Part shown: positions 27,589-36,055 of the stretch, one piece after another
Layout of the letters: each line of letters starts with the position of its first letter
How positions within the stretch are numbered: position 1 is the stretch's first letter
Assembly: GCA_012520575.1 (NCBI GenBank)
Contig: JAAYOB010000015.1
Span: forward strand, 49,426 to 113,425
From: Candidatus Stramentimicrobium fermentans
Lineage (GTDB): Bacteria; Atribacterota; Phoenicimicrobiia; Phoenicimicrobiales; Stramentimicrobiaceae
DNA: 64,000 nucleotides
Direction: 5' to 3'
The notes under the pieces: generated by a model
Seen by the model: the letters and a program-made list of their open reading frames with translations, nothing else
The model's database searches: none
What the model was told of the DNA's origin: nothing
Translations under genes and position numbers: made by a program

Positions 27589-30500
27589 AGAAGAGAAGAT
27601 AATTCTGCAAGACCTGTCTGCAAGAAACAAAATATTCAGTGACTTTGAACATAATTTTCTGGTGGAAGCCAGCGCTGGTTCTGGTAAAACATCTTGCCTG
27701 GTAAAGAGAATGGTGGCACTGGTCAAGTCCGGCAGATATACGGTGGCACAGATTGCTGCCATAACCTTCACCCGCAAAGCTGCCCTGGAGCTGAAGGAGC
27801 GTTTTCAGCAAGAAATTGAATCGGAATACAGGCATACAAATATAGCAAAAGAAAAAGAATTACTCTTCAGCGCACTAGACAATATGGGGCAATGCTATAT
27901 TGGCACCATTCACTCTTTTTGTGCCCGGATATTAAGAGAACGTCCCATAGAGGCGGGACTGGACCCTGATTTTAAAGAGATGGATGATATTGATAATGCT
28001 ATTTTTATGGAGCAGGCCTGGGAAGAATACCTGGCTAATTTGAGAATACAGGAGCATGATCATTTCCAAAATTTACGGGCATTGGGGATTCAGATATCCG
28101 ACCTAGAGGAAATCTATAAATTAGTCAGTCAGTTTCCCGAGGTAATGATTGTACAGCAAAAGATTGATAAACCGCCGCTAGATAAGGCAATGGATGAGTT
28201 ATTATTATTTTGTAAAGAGGCGATAGAGTATATACCGGAAATACCGCCGGAAAAAGGATTTGACTCAGTGCAGCAGATTGTTCTCCAGACAGAGAGATTA
28301 AAGATGTCACCTCTCTACGCTCAGAATTATCCTTTTAGAATTTCCCTGCTGGAACAATTTTCTAAGAATTCTCAAAAGACCGGAGCAGTGACCCTCAAAT
28401 GCTGGCGTTCTAAAGATAAAGCTAAAGAATACAGAGATACTATTTTACCAAAATTAAATAAAGAACATATTGAACCGACTCTCACCCGGTGGAGGGAATA
28501 TTGCCATAACCCCATCTTCTGTTTTGTTAAACCGGCAGTCGATTATTACCACCGGTTTAGAGCAAGGCATTCTCTACTCAACTTCCAAGACCTACTATTA
28601 AATACCGCTGCGCTATTGCGAGATAACTTTGAAGTGCGCCGCTATTTTCAACAGAAATACCGGACTATTCTGGTTGATGAATTTCAGGATACCGACCCGA
28701 TTCAGGCAGAGATTATCTTCTTTTTGACCGGTGAACAGCTGGCAGAAAGAGATTGGAAAAAATTATCTCCGCGCAACGGCAGTCTTTTCGTAGTTGGCGA
28801 TCCTCAACAGGCTATATATCATTTTCGCAGGGCAGATATTGCCGTTTATAATCAGGTTAAAATGTTGATAGCTGAAAATAAAGGGCAGGTTCTCCGGCTT
28901 AATGCCAATTTCCGCTCACTCCATTCCCTGGGTCGTTTTATTAACCCGCTTTTTCAGGACCTGTTCCCCGGGCAGGAAGATGAACTGCAGGTAAATTATA
29001 CCCCTATGCAGACTACTCGTGATGACCGGAAAGGCTTTATTTCCGGTGTCTATCAAATTCTTATTTCTCCGGGTAAAGAGAGGGAAGTAACAATTAAAAA
29101 TGATGCCCAGGCCATTGCTTTACTGATTAGAGATTGGATTAATAGTAAGGTAAAAATTGTGCGGACAGAAGAGGAATTAGCACAGGGAATCTCATCTGTG
29201 GTGGAGTATCAGGATTTTATGATTCTGTTACGATATAAAAAAGATATGGATATCTATGCTAAGGTTCTAAGTGAATATAGTATTCCCGTTACCGTATCAG
29301 GCTCAACCGCTCTGAACAAATCACTCTATCTAAGAGAGCTCTTAAAGCTGCTGTGCTTATTGAAAGATCCGGAAAATCAAATACTGCTGGTAGCGGTGTT
29401 AAGAGGAATATTTTTTGGTTTTTCTGACCAGGAGCTTTATGAATATAAGGAGGCCGGCGGTAATTTTACTCTCTTTGCTGATATTCCCGATGATTTAGAA
29501 AATGGATTAGGTCAAAAATTTGAAGATTTCTTCCGGCAAATAAGAGAATATTATTTCTGGAGCTCAGAATATTCACCGGTAACTGCACTGGAAAAAATAA
29601 TGATTAAAACAGGTCTGCTGCCCTATCTCTCAGGGGGAATTACTGAGAATGAGTCGGGTAGTGAATTATTCTTTGTTTTGGAATACTTAAGGAAACTGGA
29701 AATGCGTGATTACTTCAGCTATGCCGGAATGGTAGAGCAGCTGGAGAGATTATGGGAATCCGGTGCAGAGGAAGAGTTTAAGATGGGAGTGACCGAAAAT
29801 GCGGTTCGGATTATGAATCTACATAAAGCCAAGGGGCTGGAATCGCCCATTGTCTTTCTGGCTATGTCCTATAGTATTTCTAAACCAAAACCAAAATACT
29901 ATATTGAACGTTTTGGAGACATTCCTGAAGGCCATTTTACCGTTCAGAGATACAATTATTTTGGCAACGGACCAATCATTGCCCAACCGCCGGATTGGGA
30001 AAAATATAGCCGTTTAGAGTCTTCCTATCTGGAGGCGGAGGAAACCCGGCTGCTCTACGTGGCAGCTACCCGGGCTAAAAATATGCTGGTAATCAGCAGC
30101 CTCGGTGCCGGACAGAATGATAACAGACAGAATGTCTGGGGACCTTTATTAAAAAAACTGGCACCTGAGGCCGTTTTAGAAATTCCTGCCGGGAATAATA
30201 TGCCGCTTGGGATAATAAAAAAGAGCTATAATTTGAAAGAATATAAAACAGAGATGGCGAAATTAGAACAAAGGCGAAAAAAACTTTCCGCAAATACCTA
30301 TCTGGAAACCAGTGCCTCCCGATTAACGGAATTTTTTGAAATTAAACCATCCTTCATTCCCACTATCGATAGGGGCGGTCGGGATTGGGGCAATGCAGTC
30401 CATGAAATTCTGGATTATTTTATAAAAAAACCCGAAGAGGGCGACCTATTAGAAAAGTATATAATTTTTGTGCTGAAAAAGAATAGTATAGAGCTTTCAC

Positions 30501-30892
30501 GTAAAGACGAATTGCAGGGAATAATTCAAAAATTCAGACAATCTGATTTATATAAACGCTTAGAAAGGGCACTGGAGAGGTATACCGAGGTGCCTTTTAA
30601 TCTGAAAATAGTACCGGATGATCCTCTTTACCCTGAATTGATTGGCGGAGAAGCAAAGCAGCACAAAAAAGAGAAAAAGCCGCTTATTTTAACTGGCACC
30701 ATTGACCTAATTTTTCAAGAAGCAGATGGTTGGGTAATAGTAGATTACAAGACCGATTGCCCGCTGAATGTAAAAGATTATGCTAAATTGCGAAAGCTCT
30801 ATCAGCCGCAGATAAAAACTTATGCAGCTATCTGGCAGAGAGTAAGCAAAGAAAGAGTAAAAGAAAGCCACATCTATTTTATAGAAGAATAG
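27581..30892 (+). CDS. addA: AddA-like UvrD-family helicase-nuclease
   Basis: An 1103-residue superfamily 1 helicase with a C-terminal nuclease, the motor subunit for double-strand-break resection. Motif I SAGSGKTSCL near residue 31, Ia AITFTRKAA, II VDEFQDTDPIQ near 366, III GDPQQAIYHFR near 405, IV NFRSLHSL, V NLHKAKGLESP near 747 and VI LYVAATRAKNM near 826. The RecB-type nuclease ends the protein: AVHEILDYF, GTIDLIFQ and VIVDYKTD near 1053. Start is TTG inside the addB stop region, so the subunits are translationally coupled. Product likely works in recombination repair and degrades foreign linear DNA. Confidence 0.95.
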   Translation: MFKEEKIILQDLSARNKIFSDFEHNFLVEASAGSGKTSCLVKRMVALVKSGRYTVAQIAAITFTRKAALELKERFQQEIESEYRHTNIAKEKELLFSALDNMGQCYIGTIHSFCARILRERPIEAGLDPDFKEMDDIDNAIFMEQAWEEYLANLRIQEHDHFQNLRALGIQISDLEEIYKLVSQFPEVMIVQQKIDKPPLDKAMDELLLFCKEAIEYIPEIPPEKGFDSVQQIVLQTERLKMSPLYAQNYPFRISLLEQFSKNSQKTGAVTLKCWRSKDKAKEYRDTILPKLNKEHIEPTLTRWREYCHNPIFCFVKPAVDYYHRFRARHSLLNFQDLLLNTAALLRDNFEVRRYFQQKYRTILVDEFQDTDPIQAEIIFFLTGEQLAERDWKKLSPRNGSLFVVGDPQQAIYHFRRADIAVYNQVKMLIAENKGQVLRLNANFRSLHSLGRFINPLFQDLFPGQEDELQVNYTPMQTTRDDRKGFISGVYQILISPGKEREVTIKNDAQAIALLIRDWINSKVKIVRTEEELAQGISSVVEYQDFMILLRYKKDMDIYAKVLSEYSIPVTVSGSTALNKSLYLRELLKLLCLLKDPENQILLVAVLRGIFFGFSDQELYEYKEAGGNFTLFADIPDDLENGLGQKFEDFFRQIREYYFWSSEYSPVTALEKIMIKTGLLPYLSGGITENESGSELFFVLEYLRKLEMRDYFSYAGMVEQLERLWESGAEEEFKMGVTENAVRIMNLHKAKGLESPIVFLAMSYSISKPKPKYYIERFGDIPEGHFTVQRYNYFGNGPIIAQPPDWEKYSRLESSYLEAEETRLLYVAATRAKNMLVISSLGAGQNDNRQNVWGPLLKKLAPEAVLEIPAGNNMPLGIIKKSYNLKEYKTEMAKLEQRRKKLSANTYLETSASRLTEFFEIKPSFIPTIDRGGRDWGNAVHEILDYFIKKPEEGDLLEKYIIFVLKKNSIELSRKDELQGIIQKFRQSDLYKRLERALERYTEVPFNLKIVPDDPLYPELIGGEAKQHKKEKKPLILTGTIDLIFQEADGWVIVDYKTDCPLNVKDYAKLRKLYQPQIKTYAAIWQRVSKERVKESHIYFIEE

Positions 30893-30949
30893 CAGAGATT
30901 TTAAATAATATTTAATATTATCTTTGAAAAACTTGATTTAATTTTTTTC

Positions 30950-30987
30950 AGCAGTCCTTAGGGGGAACCCTCCCCCTAAGGACTGCT
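30950..30987. repeat. perfect 17-bp inverted repeat between convergent genes
   Basis: Arms 30950-30966 and 30971-30987 are exact reverse complements, G/C-rich, around the loop ACCC. It lies between the converging addA and selenoprotein genes. Neither strand has a T-run after the stem; on the plus strand the T-run precedes it. It may act as a two-way transcription barrier or 3'-end stabiliser rather than an ordinary intrinsic terminator. Confidence 0.85.
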
Positions 30988-30997
30988 ACATACGTTA

Positions 30998-31306
30998 TTA
31001 GCAGCAGCTGTCGTAAGAATCCCAATTCTGATAATAGACTCGAAAACCTTTTGAAAATAAGTAGCTCTTGTAATCAATAGTCAAATGTTTGATAGAATCA
31101 ACTAATTTTTGATGCAAGATAATTTCCAGATCGTCTACATTTAAGCTTATATCATCTTCTTTTTGCTCATCCAGAGCAATGCCAAGTCTGGGACCGCCTC
31201 AGCCAATACCGGTTATTAACACACGGATTTTTTTATCAGATGATTCCTGCTCCTGCAGCATATTCTTCAACTGTTCAGCTGCTTTTTCAGTAATATTTAT
31301 TTCCAC
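30998..31306 (-). CDS. IscA/HesB-like selenoprotein (in-frame UGA)
   Basis: A 102-residue protein of the HesB/IscA-like family, whose members bind iron or Fe-S clusters. GTG start at 31306 lies 7 bases after AAGGAG. The frame reads through one TGA (31199-31201, residue 36) in VLITGIG-U-GGPRLGIALDE, exactly where relatives have the conserved cysteine of GxGCGGPxLG. The remainder, DDISLNVDDLEIILHQKLVD and HLTIDYKSYLFSKGFRVYYQ, matches the family, and it ends with a Cys-Cys pair. A hairpin with G-G in its loop follows the TGA at a distance usual for a bacterial SECIS. HesB-like selenoproteins are a known bacterial group, and tRNA-Sec, selA, selB and selD lie within 6 kb. A sense-codon-only reading truncates it at residue 35. 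Confidence 0.9.
31171..31191 (-). promoter_or_regulatory. candidate SECIS hairpin of the HesB-like selenoprotein
   Basis: Minus strand CCAGA (31191-31187) pairs with TCTGG (31175-31171), extendable by C-G across a one-base bulge, leaving a loop with TTGGCATT. The apical G-G is about 15-20 bases after the UGA, within the range for bacterial SECIS elements. Stem is short, so confidence is moderate. Confidence 0.55.
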
Positions 31307-31368
31307 TTTCTTGCTCCTTATCATTACTTTTAACTTAGCACTACATAATAGTAATTGATTTCCAATAT

Positions 31369-31397
31369 ATCATAACAGGAAAAAGCATAATGTCAAC
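31369..31397 (-). promoter_or_regulatory. promoter of the HesB-like selenoprotein gene
   Basis: On the minus strand TTGACA (complement of 31392-31397), a 17-base spacer and TATGAT (complement of 31369-31374), about 60 bases before the GTG start. Confidence 0.7.
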
Positions 31398-31719
31398 AAA
31401 AGCTCTTGCCATGAGTATCGCAAACATTCATTTTTTGAGACTGCTAAATGTAAATAATGGTGGAATTCATAATTCTATCGGGTTTAGTTTTTATTATCCT
31501 ATACCACCTGACTGTAGGATAAGTTCTTCTGAAAACATAGGGGAAAAATGGGTAAAAAATAATTGAAAAAGAGAGTAAAAAATTTGGCTTGGTTTTTTAA
31601 AAAGGTGGTATAATTAATCATTAATTAAAAATCTTTATAAAAGGTATGATAGAGATTTTTATTTTTAATTTATGACAGTCCGATAAAGTTTAAAAATTAA
31701 GACGGAGGGAGGTGAAAGA
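31398..31719. other. intergenic region upstream of the Ig-like lipoprotein
   Basis: About 320 bases without a supported gene. A TATAAT at 31609-31614 with poorly matching -35 candidates (TGGCTT or TTGGTT) may drive the lipoprotein gene at 31720. Confidence 0.4.
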
Positions 31720-32376
31720 ATGAAAAAAAAGAAAAACTACTTAGTAATTCTTATTATCCTCTTAATTTCTTTGCTGATGAGCGGATGCGCAGTCCCCTTC
31801 TTTTCAGGAAACGAACCGGTATACATAATTTCCAAACCGGTCAAAATTGCAGTTGTTGGAAATCCTTATAGTTATCAGGTTGTAGTAGAAGATGATGGAA
31901 AAACGGAATTGACCTTCAGTCTCACTGTTGCTCCGGAAGGAATGGAAATTAACAGAGGAACCGGATTAATAAATTGGACACCGACTGCCGAACAGATGGG
32001 AGAACATGAGGTAGGTATAGTAGTGAGAGATGGCTGGTACATGGATACACAGAATTATTCTCTTACGGTAAGCACAAAACAGTTGAGTTCAATTACTGTA
32101 ATTCCTTCCAGCATGTCTTTTACTAAAGCTGGTGATACAAAAACAATAACATCTATTACTGCTAAATATAATGATGGTTCCAGTAAGACAGTCGATAAAG
32201 CCGCTTGCACTTTCGTATCTAACAATCCCAGTATTGCCACAGTCGATACAGCAGGTAAGGTAACGTCTAAAGCAAAAGGGAATACCACCATTACCGTCAG
32301 CTATACCGATAATGGTATAACTGAGAGTGCCAAAATTGCTATTACTGTTACTATTGCACCCACCGGCGGTGGCTGA
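31720..32376 (+). CDS. lipoprotein with Ig-like (He_PIG and Big_2) domains
   Basis: A 218-residue surface lipoprotein: signal with lipobox M-S-G-C near residue 24, a putative-Ig domain (PVKIAVVGNPYSYQVVVEDD ... GMEINRGTGLINWTPTAEQ, residues about 40-115) and a bacterial Ig-like group 2 domain (ITVIPSSMSFTKAGDTKTI ... SIATVDTAGKVTSKAKGNTT, residues about 120-210). A good GGAGGGAGG site precedes the ATG. Such domains mediate adhesion or serve as spacers. It ends in a short glycine tail, so no further catalytic domain is present. Confidence 0.9.
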   Translation: MKKKKNYLVILIILLISLLMSGCAVPFFSGNEPVYIISKPVKIAVVGNPYSYQVVVEDDGKTELTFSLTVAPEGMEINRGTGLINWTPTAEQMGEHEVGIVVRDGWYMDTQNYSLTVSTKQLSSITVIPSSMSFTKAGDTKTITSITAKYNDGSSKTVDKAACTFVSNNPSIATVDTAGKVTSKAKGNTTITVSYTDNGITESAKIAITVTIAPTGGG

Positions 32377-32432
32377 CGTAGGTAATAAACCTGATAGTTT
32401 ATCAGGTATGAAAAACTATATTATAACAGGGT

Positions 32433-32528
32433 GGGAGTGGATAGGTTCTGGTGGACCTTGCGGACTTCAAATCCGTGGGCGGTAATTTATCATTACCGCG
32501 GTGGGTTCGATTCCCACCCCTCTCGCCA
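32433..32528 (+). tRNA. selC: tRNA-Sec (anticodon TCA)
   Basis: A 96-base class II-like tRNA with genomically encoded CCA. Anticodon arm GCGGA-CTTCAAA-TCCGT carries TCA, reading UGA. Sec-specific features: a 6-bp D stem (AGGTTC/GGACCT) with a 4-base loop and a long variable arm with an 8-bp stem (GCGGTAAT/ATTACCGC). T arm is GTGGG-TTCGATT-CCCAC. The 8-base acceptor side GGGAGTGG appears to have one T-C mismatch against the 3' strand. It sits directly upstream of selA-selB-selD and is followed by a terminator hairpin. Confidence 0.96.
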
Positions 32529-32543
32529 TTTTAAACTGAAAAT

Positions 32544-32592
32544 ACCCATTCTGGACCGGAAAAGTTTTCCGGTCTGGAATGGGTTTTGTTTA
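32544..32592 (+). terminator. intrinsic terminator after tRNA-Sec
   Basis: Long stem: ACCCATTC...GGACCGGAA pairs with TTCCGGTC...GAATGGGT, followed by TTTTGTTT. It ends about 15 bases after the tRNA 3' end plus spacer. Confidence 0.88.
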
Positions 32593-32713
32593 TTATTAAG
32601 GCTCTATATGGTAGAATATATCATTATTGAAAGATTTATCGGAAGAAATGCGCCTGGAGTTTTTACTAAATCTATTAACAAATATTTTTAAAAGAGGAGA
32701 ATAAATCTCTATT

Positions 32714-34144
32714 TTGGAAAAGAATCGTAAAGATAACCGTACAAACAATATGCATATTCAATTAGCTCAGCTTCCCAGTGTGGAGGAAGTTTTACAACAA
32801 GAAGAGCTGCGCTTATTAAGCGGCCGTTACTCTCGAAGAATGATTACCCCTCTGGTCAGAGAAGTGTTGGCGGAAGAGAGAAAAAGAATCAGAGCCGGCG
32901 CTCTGCCCCCAACAATTTTCGATATCATAAAGAGCTGCACTACTTTAATCGAACAAGAATATCAATCCCTGATTAAGCCTGTTATTAACGGAACAGGGGT
33001 AGTTTTGCATACCAATTTAGGCAGAGCAGCCTTAGGACAGACCTTGTTTGACGATGCACTGCCTGCTTTAACCGGCTTTAATAATTTAGAATATAATCTT
33101 TGGGATGGGCAACGGGGTAAAAGGGGAGAATTTGTAGAGAAGATGCTGTCAGTTTTTAGCGGGGCGGAAAATGCCCTTATCCTTAACAATAATGCTGCTG
33201 CTGTTTTTCTTATCTTAAAGGTATTGGCTAAAGATAAAGAGGTCATTATCTCCAGAGGCGAGCTGGTACAAATAGGCGGCGGATTCCGCATTCCGGATAT
33301 TTTACGGGAAAGCGGAGCTATACTCCGGGAAGTAGGGACTACCAACCAGACTACTATAACTGATTATCATGATGCCATTACTGAAAATACAGGTTTAATC
33401 CTGAAAGTCCATCAGAGTAATTTTGCTTTGGAAGGTTTTACCCGGTCGGTTGATATTAAAGAATTAAAAATATTGGGGAAAAAATATAAATTACCAGTAG
33501 TGGCAGACCTGGGCAGCGGTGCTTTTCTGCAGACTGAGCAGTTTGCTTTAGCCCATGAACCCATGGTGCAGGAAATGGTACGGAGTGATGCCGATTTAGT
33601 CTGCTTCAGTACCGATAAATTATTAGGCGGTCCCCAGGGCGGAATTATTTGCGGGAAATCAGAGTATATTAACCGAATCAGAAAAGACCCTCTCTATCGT
33701 ACCTTTCGGGTAGGTAAACTTACCCTATGCCTGCTGCAATCCACCATATTATACTATTTACAGGAAAGAGCTATAGAAGATTTACCGCTCTGGAGAATGA
33801 TCTCTGTTCCTGCCGAAGATATTAAAAAAAGATGTATGCGTTTAGCTCGCAGCTTAAAAAAGAGAGGGATTCCTGCCTATATCAGTGAGGGAGTATCTCT
33901 TATCGGCGGCGGTTCCTTACCGGGGAAGACCTTGCCTACCTATCTCTTAGGTCTTAAAATAGAGAAAGATGTAGCAGAATTAGATAAAAGATTAAGATTA
34001 TCCGATCCTGCCGTTTTAGGGAGAGTAAAGGATGGACATTTATTCTTTGACCCCAGAACAATCGAACCCCATTATGACAAAAAATTAGTGGAACTCATTC
34101 AATCTGCCTTTTATCAGAAATATAATGAAGAAGAGGTCAGATAA
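32714..34144 (+). CDS. selA: L-seryl-tRNA(Sec) selenium transferase
   Basis: PLP enzyme converting seryl-tRNA(Sec) to selenocysteinyl-tRNA(Sec) with selenophosphate. Length 476 is standard. N-terminal LPSVEEVLQQEELRLLSGRY and NGTGVVLHTNLGRAALG are SelA-specific; the PLP lysine lies in FSTDKLLGGPQGGIICG near residue 300. Start is TTG at 32714; AAAGAGGAG is about 10 bases upstream. It begins the selA-selB-selD operon, selB starting 6 bases after its stop. Confidence 0.97.
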   Translation: MEKNRKDNRTNNMHIQLAQLPSVEEVLQQEELRLLSGRYSRRMITPLVREVLAEERKRIRAGALPPTIFDIIKSCTTLIEQEYQSLIKPVINGTGVVLHTNLGRAALGQTLFDDALPALTGFNNLEYNLWDGQRGKRGEFVEKMLSVFSGAENALILNNNAAAVFLILKVLAKDKEVIISRGELVQIGGGFRIPDILRESGAILREVGTTNQTTITDYHDAITENTGLILKVHQSNFALEGFTRSVDIKELKILGKKYKLPVVADLGSGAFLQTEQFALAHEPMVQEMVRSDADLVCFSTDKLLGGPQGGIICGKSEYINRIRKDPLYRTFRVGKLTLCLLQSTILYYLQERAIEDLPLWRMISVPAEDIKKRCMRLARSLKKRGIPAYISEGVSLIGGGSLPGKTLPTYLLGLKIEKDVAELDKRLRLSDPAVLGRVKDGHLFFDPRTIEPHYDKKLVELIQSAFYQKYNEEEVR

Positions 34145-34150
34145 TTTGCT

Positions 34151-36019
34151 ATGGTTATTTTTGGTACTGCCGGACATATCGACCATGGAAAGACCAGCGT
34201 CATTCAGGGACTAACCGGTATCGATGCCGATCGCCTGCCGGAGGAAAAATCGAGAGGCTTGACTATTGACCTCGGATTTGCCTGGCTGGAAACCACCCGG
34301 GGCGAAAAAATAGGAATAATCGATGTGCCGGGCCACGAAAATTATATTCGCAATATGATTACCGGTATAACCACTGTAGATGCCTTTCTGTTAGTCGTTG
34401 ATGGCAAAGAAGGATGGATGCCTCAAACGGAAGAGCATTTTCAGATTATCAGATTATTAGATATCAATTATGGCTTGGTAATTATTACCAAAACAGATTT
34501 AGCCTCACCGGAGCGTATAGCAGAAACGGAACAGCAAATAAAAGATAAGATTACCGGTATAAATAAGTTTAATATTCCTATTCTTAAGTTCAGTATTAAT
34601 GATAAAGATAGTATAGATCTGTTAAGGCATGAGGTAGAGAGTGTCAGCAGTCTCATTCCCCTTAAAAAAGACCTTAACAAACCCCGTCTTTTTGTGGACC
34701 GGGTTTTTGAGATAAAGGGGAGCGGTACCGTAGTTACCGGAACATTACTTGATGGGAATTTGTATCAGAATCAATCAGCAACACTTTTTCCATCAAAAAA
34801 AACGATTCGCATCAGACAGATACAAAGCTATAATGATTCGGTAGAAAAAGCGATTTTAGGCAGCCGGGTAGCGCTAAATCTTTCCGGTATCAAAAAAGAA
34901 GAAGTTCGGAGAGGGGATTTGATTTCCGGTCTCAAAGCACTTCCTTCGGGGAATTTTCTGGATGTCTCTTTCGCCCTTCTCTCCCGGGAGAATCCTTTTC
35001 GTCTGAAAAATGGTACTGAAGTCGAATTTATTTCACATACTAAAATTTTGAGAGGGACTATTATCTTCTCACAAAAAGAAATGTTGTCCGGGGAAAAATC
35101 TTATGTCCAGCTGCGCTTTAAAGAACCGCTCTGGCTCATAATAGGTGATCACTTTATTATCAGACTGCCAGGCTCCAATGAGACCATAGGTGGCGGAAGA
35201 GTGCTCGCTCTGCAGGAGGATAAGCATAGTTTTCATAATCCTTATTGGGAAAAATGGCTGGAAAGCAGGTCTAAACTGGACATTAACTCACTTATCCTCA
35301 GTGAATTAGAGAAATATAAGACTATCAAAAAAGGCCTCTTGTTATTGAACAGCCCTTTTTCTCAAGTAGAAATCTATCAGCATTTGGATAATTTAAACGA
35401 GAATAGCAGCCTGTTCTTAATTGATGACCGGGTGGTGAATAATCAATTCTGGAATGAATTAATCAGCCGAGTCTTAGCTAATTTAAAACAGAAGCACAGT
35501 GATTATCCTCTAAAAAAGGGATTTCCTTCAATACAGCTGAAAAATGAATTGCCCGGTTTGTCAGAAGAACTGTTTGATAATTTATTAAAATATTTGGTGG
35601 AAGAAAATAGTATAGCAGTGAAGGATGGAATGGTTTCTTTGTTCGAACATACTATTGAACTGACGGAATCAGAAGAGAAAGTGAGAGAGGAAATTTTGCA
35701 ATATCTCAATGAGAACATCAACAGCCTGCCCACCGAGAAGGAGTTGCAAAATGTTTTTTCCAAAAATATAGAGATGATTAACTACTTAAAAGAGATGGGA
35801 GAAGTTATAAAATTAGCAGATGATATCTGTCTGACACCGGCAATATATGAAAATATGAAAGATGAAATCGTAGCTTTTTTAAAAAAGAATAAATCTATCA
35901 CTATTGGCCAGGTCCGTGATTTGCTGCATATCAGTCGAAAATATATTGTACCGCTCTTGACCAGAATGGACGAAGAGGGTATAACCAAAAGAATTGGCAA
36001 TGAGAGAACATTATGCTAA
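34151..36019 (+). CDS. selB: selenocysteine-specific elongation factor
   Basis: GTPase delivering Sec-tRNA to UGA codons that are followed by a SECIS. G1 GTAGHIDHGKTSVIQ at residues 5-19, G3 DVPGHENYIRNM, G4 TKTDL. EF-Tu-like domains 2 and 3 follow (FEIKGSGTVVTGTLLDGNLY), and the C-terminal region from about residue 370 has four winged-helix-type repeats that bind SECIS, ending IGQVRDLLHISRKYIVPLLTRMDE. Length 622 agrees with bacterial SelB. Confidence 0.97.
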   Translation: MVIFGTAGHIDHGKTSVIQGLTGIDADRLPEEKSRGLTIDLGFAWLETTRGEKIGIIDVPGHENYIRNMITGITTVDAFLLVVDGKEGWMPQTEEHFQIIRLLDINYGLVIITKTDLASPERIAETEQQIKDKITGINKFNIPILKFSINDKDSIDLLRHEVESVSSLIPLKKDLNKPRLFVDRVFEIKGSGTVVTGTLLDGNLYQNQSATLFPSKKTIRIRQIQSYNDSVEKAILGSRVALNLSGIKKEEVRRGDLISGLKALPSGNFLDVSFALLSRENPFRLKNGTEVEFISHTKILRGTIIFSQKEMLSGEKSYVQLRFKEPLWLIIGDHFIIRLPGSNETIGGGRVLALQEDKHSFHNPYWEKWLESRSKLDINSLILSELEKYKTIKKGLLLLNSPFSQVEIYQHLDNLNENSSLFLIDDRVVNNQFWNELISRVLANLKQKHSDYPLKKGFPSIQLKNELPGLSEELFDNLLKYLVEENSIAVKDGMVSLFEHTIELTESEEKVREEILQYLNENINSLPTEKELQNVFSKNIEMINYLKEMGEVIKLADDICLTPAIYENMKDEIVAFLKKNKSITIGQVRDLLHISRKYIVPLLTRMDEEGITKRIGNERTLC

Positions 36020-36055
36020 GAAGAATGGATTATAGAAATAGAGGGGGTGAGATGG

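Noticed and set aside
32389-32407. Hairpin ACCTGATA/TATCAGGT between the lipoprotein gene and tRNA-Sec as a terminator.
   Set aside because: Only an 8-bp A/T-rich stem without a T-run; not called.
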